Source of the DNA: CAZMHL01 sp045605445
GTDB taxonomy: Bacteria > Bacillota > Clostridia > RGIG6154
Direction of reading: 5' to 3'
Assembly (NCBI GenBank): GCA_045605445.1
Contig: JAZUPZ010000047.1
Coordinates: 1 to 54,200, forward strand
DNA length: 54,200 nucleotides
Shown here: positions 50,014 to 54,200 of the stretch, piece by piece
How the letters are laid out: each line of letters begins with the position of its first letter
Numbering within the stretch: the first letter of the stretch is position 1
Position numbers and translations under genes: made by a program
The notes under the pieces: model-generated
Databases searched by the model: none
What the model was told of the DNA's origin: nothing
The model's input: only the letters and a program-made list of their open reading frames with translations

Positions 50014-51837
50014 ATGTGTGGTATTACCGGCTATGTAGGACAAAAACAGGCTAAAGACATCCTGTTGAAAGGATTGGAAAAACTCGAGTACAGAGGTTAT
50101 GACTCAGCAGGAATATGCGTTGTGGGGAAGGAATCTCTTAAAAGCTCAAAGGTTAAGGGAAGACTTGCAAACCTTATGGAAAAAACTTCTGCAGAAGATA
50201 TGACAGGAACAGTTGGAATAGGTCATACCAGATGGGCAACTCATGGTGCTCCGACTGAAATCAACTCTCATCCTCATTTTTCAAATGATGGAAATTTTGC
50301 AGTAGTTCACAACGGAATTATTGAAAATTATCTTGAGTTAAGAGCATTTCTTACAGAAAAAGGTTTCAGCTTTCTTTCTGAAACTGACACAGAGGTTGTT
50401 CCTCAGTTGCTTCAGTATCATTATAACGGAGATATTTTTGAAACTTTAACCAAGGTTGTCGGAATGCTTGAAGGAGCATATGCTCTCGGTGTTGTAAGTA
50501 CTTATGAACCTGAAACATTATATGCAGTAAGAAAAGACAGTCCTCTTATTGTCGGACTTGGTGAAAATGAAAATTTTATTGCATCTGATATACCTGCAAT
50601 CTTGGAACATACCAGAAGTATATATCTTCTTGAACAGGGTGAATATGCAATCCTCACAAAAGATAAAGTTGAAATTGTAGATAAGAACAAAAATAGTATC
50701 AGCAAGGAAGTTTTTGAGGTTAACTGGGATGTTTCATCTGCAGAAAAAGACGGTTATGATTTCTATATGCTTAAAGAAATTATGGAGCAACCGAAAGCTG
50801 TAAACGATACAATAATGCCCAGAATTAGCGGAAACAGAATAAATATGAGCGAAATCGATCTTACCGACGATTACTTTAAAAATCTGAAAAAAGTATATGT
50901 TATTGCCTGTGGAAGTGCATATCACGTAGGTCTTGTAGGAAAGAATATAATAGAAGGAATCGCAAGAGTTAATACAGAGGTTGATCTTGCTTCTGAATTC
51001 AGATATAGAAAACCTATTATAAATGAAGGCGATCTCGTTATTGTAATAAGCCAGTCCGGCGAAACCTCGGATACTCTTGCGGCACTAAGATATGCAAAAG
51101 AGTACAAGGCAAATATTTTATCAGTAGTAAATGTTAAAGGAAGCTCAATTGCCAGAGAGTCTGATAATGTAATTTACACTCATGCAGGTCCGGAAATTGC
51201 AGTTGCCACAACTAAAGCTTATAGTGCCCAGATGCAGGTTATGATACTTCTCGGTCTTCATATGGCACATGTAAGAGGTTGTATAGATGATGCAACTCTT
51301 GAAAATATGGTTGCGGAAATGAAATCTGTTCCTGAAAAAATCAGAAAACTTACAGCAGACGTAAAACAATATGAAGAATTGGGCAATAAATTTAAAGATT
51401 GTTCAAATGTATTCTTTATCGGTAGAGGTCTTGACTATTCAATAGCAATGGAAGGTTCCCTCAAACTGAAAGAAATTTCATATATTCACTCAGAAGCATA
51501 TGCGGCAGGAGAACTTAAACATGGAACAATATCTCTTATAGAAGACGGAACGCTTGTATTTGCTCTTGCAACTCAGGATGAGCTTTTTGAAAAAATGCTC
51601 AGTAATATAAAAGAAGTAAAAGCAAGAGGAGCTTATGTAATTGCAGTTGCTACCGAAGGTCATAAAGATATTGCAAAAGAAGCCGACAGTGTTATATATA
51701 TTCCGAAAACTTTCAAAGAATTAAGAGGTGCTCTTGAAATTGTTCCTCTGCAGCTTATTGCATACTATATTTCCTATGCTAAAGGTCTCGATGTAGATAA
51801 ACCGAGAAATCTTGCTAAATCTGTAACAGTTGAGTAA
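50014..51837 (+). CDS. glmS: Glutamine-fructose-6-phosphate aminotransferase
   Basis: 607 residues from ATG 50014, chosen because the next codon encodes the N-terminal nucleophile Cys (MCGITGYVG); an in-frame upstream ATG at 49975 would bury it. Glutaminase domain with YRGYDSAG, HTRWATHG and HNGIIENY, then two SIS domains (CGSAYHVGLVGK, SQSGETSDTLAAL, LGRGLDYSIAMEGSLKLKEISY-type motif) and the C-terminal KSVTVE. Makes glucosamine-6-P, the ligand of its own upstream ribozyme. Confidence 0.98.
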   Translation: MCGITGYVGQKQAKDILLKGLEKLEYRGYDSAGICVVGKESLKSSKVKGRLANLMEKTSAEDMTGTVGIGHTRWATHGAPTEINSHPHFSNDGNFAVVHNGIIENYLELRAFLTEKGFSFLSETDTEVVPQLLQYHYNGDIFETLTKVVGMLEGAYALGVVSTYEPETLYAVRKDSPLIVGLGENENFIASDIPAILEHTRSIYLLEQGEYAILTKDKVEIVDKNKNSISKEVFEVNWDVSSAEKDGYDFYMLKEIMEQPKAVNDTIMPRISGNRINMSEIDLTDDYFKNLKKVYVIACGSAYHVGLVGKNIIEGIARVNTEVDLASEFRYRKPIINEGDLVIVISQSGETSDTLAALRYAKEYKANILSVVNVKGSSIARESDNVIYTHAGPEIAVATTKAYSAQMQVMILLGLHMAHVRGCIDDATLENMVAEMKSVPEKIRKLTADVKQYEELGNKFKDCSNVFFIGRGLDYSIAMEGSLKLKEISYIHSEAYAAGELKHGTISLIEDGTLVFALATQDELFEKMLSNIKEVKARGAYVIAVATEGHKDIAKEADSVIYIPKTFKELRGALEIVPLQLIAYYISYAKGLDVDKPRNLAKSVTVE

Positions 51838-51844
51838 TTAAATA

Positions 51845-51873
51845 TTGACTTATTTTGAGTTTTTTTGTATAAT
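51845..51873 (+). promoter_or_regulatory. Promoter of the HPr-like gene
   Basis: TTGACT (51845-51850) and TATAAT (51868-51873), spacer 17 bp. Confidence 0.75.
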
Positions 51874-51906
51874 ATTTCTATACTTCGTGAATTTGGGAGG
51901 AAATAT

Positions 51907-52170
51907 ATGATATCTGCTGAAGTTGTAATTAAAAATAAAGTTGGAATTCGTTCAAAGCCTGCAACATGTTTCGTTCAGAAAGCAAATGAATTTAAATGTG
52001 GAATGTTTATTGAAAAAGATTCAAAAAAAGTTAATGCAAAGAGCTTGCTCGGGGTATTGTCATTAGGAGTTCTTCAGGGAACAGAAATAAGAATTATTGC
52101 TGATGGTGTAGACGAGGAAGCTGCTATTGAGGCTATGAAAACTTTAATTGAATCCAACTTTGCAGAATGA
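51907..52170 (+). CDS. HPr-like protein with Arg replacing the phospho-His (Crh-like)
   Basis: 87 residues from ATG 51907 with GGGAGGAA upstream; an earlier in-frame ATG overlaps the promoter. The HPr fold is clear. The active loop reads NKVGIRSKPAT, so residue 15 is Arg instead of His and phosphotransfer from enzyme I is not possible. The regulatory serine is conserved as AKSLLGVLSLGV (Ser46). This matches the logic of Bacillus Crh, which lacks His15 but acts with CcpA when phosphorylated on Ser46. It has its own promoter and terminator and no PTS neighbour. Carbon-control function is inferred. Confidence 0.85.
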   Translation: MISAEVVIKNKVGIRSKPATCFVQKANEFKCGMFIEKDSKKVNAKSLLGVLSLGVLQGTEIRIIADGVDEEAAIEAMKTLIESNFAE

Positions 52171-52182
52171 TAATTGTTAGTT

Positions 52183-52215
52183 AATTATACCCACATTTGT
52201 GGGTATAATTTTTTT
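52183..52215 (+). terminator. Terminator of the HPr-like gene
   Basis: AATTATACCCACA (52183-52195) pairs with TGTGGGTATAATT (52198-52210), followed by T up to 52215. The uvrC ribosome-binding site GGAGG (52216-52220) begins right after, so read-through probably contributes to uvrC. Confidence 0.82.
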
Positions 52216-52228
52216 GGAGGTGATACGG

Positions 52229-54037
52229 ATGGTTGATAATGAATTTTTGAAAAGTTTGCCGATGGAACCGGGCGTCTATATAATGAAAAATATTAATGAT
52301 GAAATAATTTATGTAGGTAAAGCCAAAAAACTCAGAAACAGAGTTAATCAATATTTTGTTGCAAACTCCGGGCATACTCCTAAAGTAAGAGCAATGGTAA
52401 ATAATGTTGATCATATAGATTACATTGTGACTAATTCTGAAACCGAAGCTCTTAATCTTGAATGTTCGTTGATAAAAAAACATCTGCCTAAATACAATAT
52501 TCTTCTTAAGGATGATAAAACTTATCCGTATATTAAGGTTACAAATGAGACTTTTCCAAGAATTGAAATAGTAAGAAGAGTTGAAAATGATAAAGGTGAA
52601 TATTTTGGACCTTATACAAGCTCATTGGCTGCGAAGGAAACTCTTGCTCTGCTGAAAAAGACTTTTGGTATAAGAGATTGCAAGAAAATTATCACAACTG
52701 ACATGAAAGAAAAACCTTGTCTTAACAGCCATATCGGTATTTGCACAGCTCCTTGCAACGGAAAAATAACGCAGGAAGAATACAGAAAAAGAATAAATCA
52801 GGCAGTTTGTATTCTTAATGGGAATATTCATTCGCTTGTAGCGGAACTTAATAAAAAAATGAAATATGAAGCATCGCAGTTAAATTTTGAAGCGGCTGCG
52901 GAGCTACGTGACAGAATAAGTAATATAAAGAAAATCAATCAGTCTCAGATTGTTGTCAGCGCTGATAGTGTTGATGAAGATTTTATATATCTTTGCAGAG
53001 AAGATGGCAATGTCTGCATTCAGATGATGTTTGTGCGAAACGGTAAGGTGATAGATAAAAAGTCGTCTTTTCTCAAAAATGTTTCTGATGAAACCGACGA
53101 AAACATTTTATATGCTTTTATTTTACAGTACTATACAAAGTTCAGTATTCCGAGATATATCTACATTTCTTCTGATATAACTGATTTAGAAGTTGTATCG
53201 GAGTTTTTGTCTGAACTGAAGGGTAAAAAAGTATACATCAAAAAACCTGTAAGAGGGGATAAAAACAAACTTATGCAAATGGCCGCAAAGAATGCCGGCG
53301 AGAGTGTAAGGGTGAAAGAACTCTATAAAAAAGATAATACTGCGGCAATCGAACAGTTAAAGGATTATCTGAAACTTGATTTTCTGCCTGAACGTATAGA
53401 GGCGTACGATATTTCAAATACCTCCGGAAGTGAAACCGTTGCATCTATGATTGTTTTCAAAAACGGACTTTCGTCAAAAAAAGACTACAGAAAATTTAAA
53501 ATGAAAGAAACGTCTAAAAGTGATGACTATGGGGCAATGTACGAGGTTATAAAGAGAAGATTTACACGAGCTCTGAATAAAGATGGTAAATTTTCAGAAC
53601 TGCCTGATTTGATTTTTGTTGATGGAGGCATTGGGCAGATAAATTCGGCAGTTCGGGCATTGTCAGAATGCGAATTTAAAATTCCTGTATTTGGAATAGT
53701 AAAGGACGACAAACACAAAACAAGAGATATTATTTCCAATACAGAGGTTTATAATATTCCTATAGGCACAAAATGCTTTAAACTTGCAGTAAATATTCAG
53801 GACGAAATGCACAGATGTGCAATAACTTATCACAGAAACCTGAGAGAAAAGAGTAATTATAACAGCGAACTCAGAAAAATTGATGGTGTTGGTGAAAAAA
53901 CTTTCAGATTGCTTCTTAAACATTTCAGGACAATTGAGAATATAAAAAATGCCGATCTCGAAGAGTTGAAGGCTGTAAAAGGTATAACTGCACCGACTGC
54001 AAAAAATATTTTCAACTTTTTTCAAAAAAGGGGTTGA
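52229..54037 (+). CDS. uvrC: Excinuclease ABC subunit C
   Basis: 602 residues from ATG 52229 with GGAGG at 52216-52220; the in-frame ATG at 52199 is inside the terminator. GIY-YIG nuclease at the N-terminus (PGVYIMKNINDEIIYVGKAKKLRNRV), a CTAPCNG cysteine region, UVR helices (LNFEAAAELRDRI), RNase H-like endonuclease (EAYDISNTSGSETVASMIVF, LIFVDGGIGQI) and C-terminal HhH repeats (LRKIDGVGEKTFRLLLKHF). Makes both incisions in nucleotide excision repair. UvrA and UvrB are not in the window. Confidence 0.96.
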   Translation: MVDNEFLKSLPMEPGVYIMKNINDEIIYVGKAKKLRNRVNQYFVANSGHTPKVRAMVNNVDHIDYIVTNSETEALNLECSLIKKHLPKYNILLKDDKTYPYIKVTNETFPRIEIVRRVENDKGEYFGPYTSSLAAKETLALLKKTFGIRDCKKIITTDMKEKPCLNSHIGICTAPCNGKITQEEYRKRINQAVCILNGNIHSLVAELNKKMKYEASQLNFEAAAELRDRISNIKKINQSQIVVSADSVDEDFIYLCREDGNVCIQMMFVRNGKVIDKKSSFLKNVSDETDENILYAFILQYYTKFSIPRYIYISSDITDLEVVSEFLSELKGKKVYIKKPVRGDKNKLMQMAAKNAGESVRVKELYKKDNTAAIEQLKDYLKLDFLPERIEAYDISNTSGSETVASMIVFKNGLSSKKDYRKFKMKETSKSDDYGAMYEVIKRRFTRALNKDGKFSELPDLIFVDGGIGQINSAVRALSECEFKIPVFGIVKDDKHKTRDIISNTEVYNIPIGTKCFKLAVNIQDEMHRCAITYHRNLREKSNYNSELRKIDGVGEKTFRLLLKHFRTIENIKNADLEELKAVKGITAPTAKNIFNFFQKRG

Positions 54038-54062
54038 CAAAAGGCGTGGGGTGTAGTAAAAT
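54034..54062 (+). promoter_or_regulatory. First of two tandem promoters (probable rRNA operon P1)
   Basis: TTGACA (54034-54039) and TAAAAT (54057-54062), spacer 17 bp; the -35 overlaps the uvrC stop codon. Confidence 0.68.
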
Positions 54063-54134
54063 AATCGAGTTGTCGCTTGAAAAAAGCAAAATGTCAGCAA
54101 AGGAAAAAAAGCAGAAAAAAAGCTCAAAAAATGC

Positions 54135-54163
54135 TTGACAAAAGCTTTGGATTGTGATAATAT
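54135..54163 (+). promoter_or_regulatory. Second tandem promoter (probable rRNA operon P2)
   Basis: TTGACA (54135-54140) and TAATAT (54158-54163), spacer 17 bp. A short hairpin GCTGTCG/CGGCAGC and then GGACTTTGA follow at the window edge, a layout typical of leaders just before 16S rRNA in Firmicutes. No rRNA sequence is inside the window. Confidence 0.68.
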
Positions 54164-54200
54164 ATAAAAGCTGTCGCAAGACGGCAGCATCGGACTTTGA

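Overview
This window looks like the chromosome of a low-GC, Gram-positive anaerobe of the Clostridia, probably an uncultured gut lineage near Oscillospirales. The evidence is AT-rich DNA with strong TTGACA-17-TATAAT promoters, AGGAGG ribosome-binding sites, two T-box leaders, a glmS ribozyme, a cdaA-cdaR-glmM-glmS block, a nusB-xseA-xseB-ispA block and a SpoIID-domain protein. The lineage is inferred; no rRNA lies inside the window. Nearly all genes are on the + strand.

Layout. (1) 1-12167: one long exopolysaccharide operon, already running at the left edge: two Wzz-like chain-length proteins (the second fused to a degenerate GGDEF domain), a Wzy-like polymerase, five glycosyltransferases and two EAL (c-di-GMP phosphodiesterase-type) membrane proteins. 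(2) 12168-13089: 0.9 kb without protein genes, holding a terminator, an array of phased GTGAAAT/ATTTCAC hairpins, tRNA-Leu(CAG) on the - strand and a T-box leader. (3) 13090-15372: an XRE-cupin-acyl-CoA synthetase fusion controlled by that T-box. (4) 15426-17709: cell-wall amidase, mnmA, tRNA-Gly(GCC), ASCH protein. (5) 17821-20351: metal-efflux operon (HMA protein, P1B ATPase, ArsR/SmtB sensor) with a palindromic operator at its promoter, followed by a P-type-ATPase-like protein that has lost key catalytic motifs (20489-22369). (6) 22414-24355: zinc-ribbon membrane protein, phosphoesterase, and a run of four small uncharacterised genes including a 26-residue hydrophobic ORF. (7) 24412-38927: housekeeping and biosynthesis: manA, nusB-xseAB-ispA, DUF523, SpoIID, queA-tgt, asd-dapA-dapB, and T-box-pheS-pheT. 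(8) 39029-46550: PepD peptidase, trkA-trkH potassium uptake, a PurH-like protein lacking catalytic residues, and a DUF3343/cysteine desulfurase pair. (9) 46582-54037: cdaA-cdaR-glmM, glmS ribozyme and glmS, an HPr-like protein with Arg at the phospho-His position, and uvrC. (10) 54034-54200: tandem promoters and leader resembling the start of an rRNA operon beyond the right edge.

How the genes fit together. The left operon suggests an exopolysaccharide pathway that carries its own c-di-GMP-type modules. The T-box, read here as valine-specific, would switch on an acyl-CoA synthetase when a charged tRNA runs short, which suggests scavenging of a branched short-chain acid for amino-acid synthesis. 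CdaA/CdaR make and regulate c-di-AMP; TrkA/TrkH nearby are a typical class of c-di-AMP target; GlmM and ribozyme-controlled GlmS supply amino-sugars for the wall. asd-dapA-dapB feed lysine and diaminopimelate. Three proteins (the ATPase-like, PurH-like and HPr-like ones) keep their folds but lack catalytic residues, and are the clearest candidates for unrecognised regulatory or structural roles.
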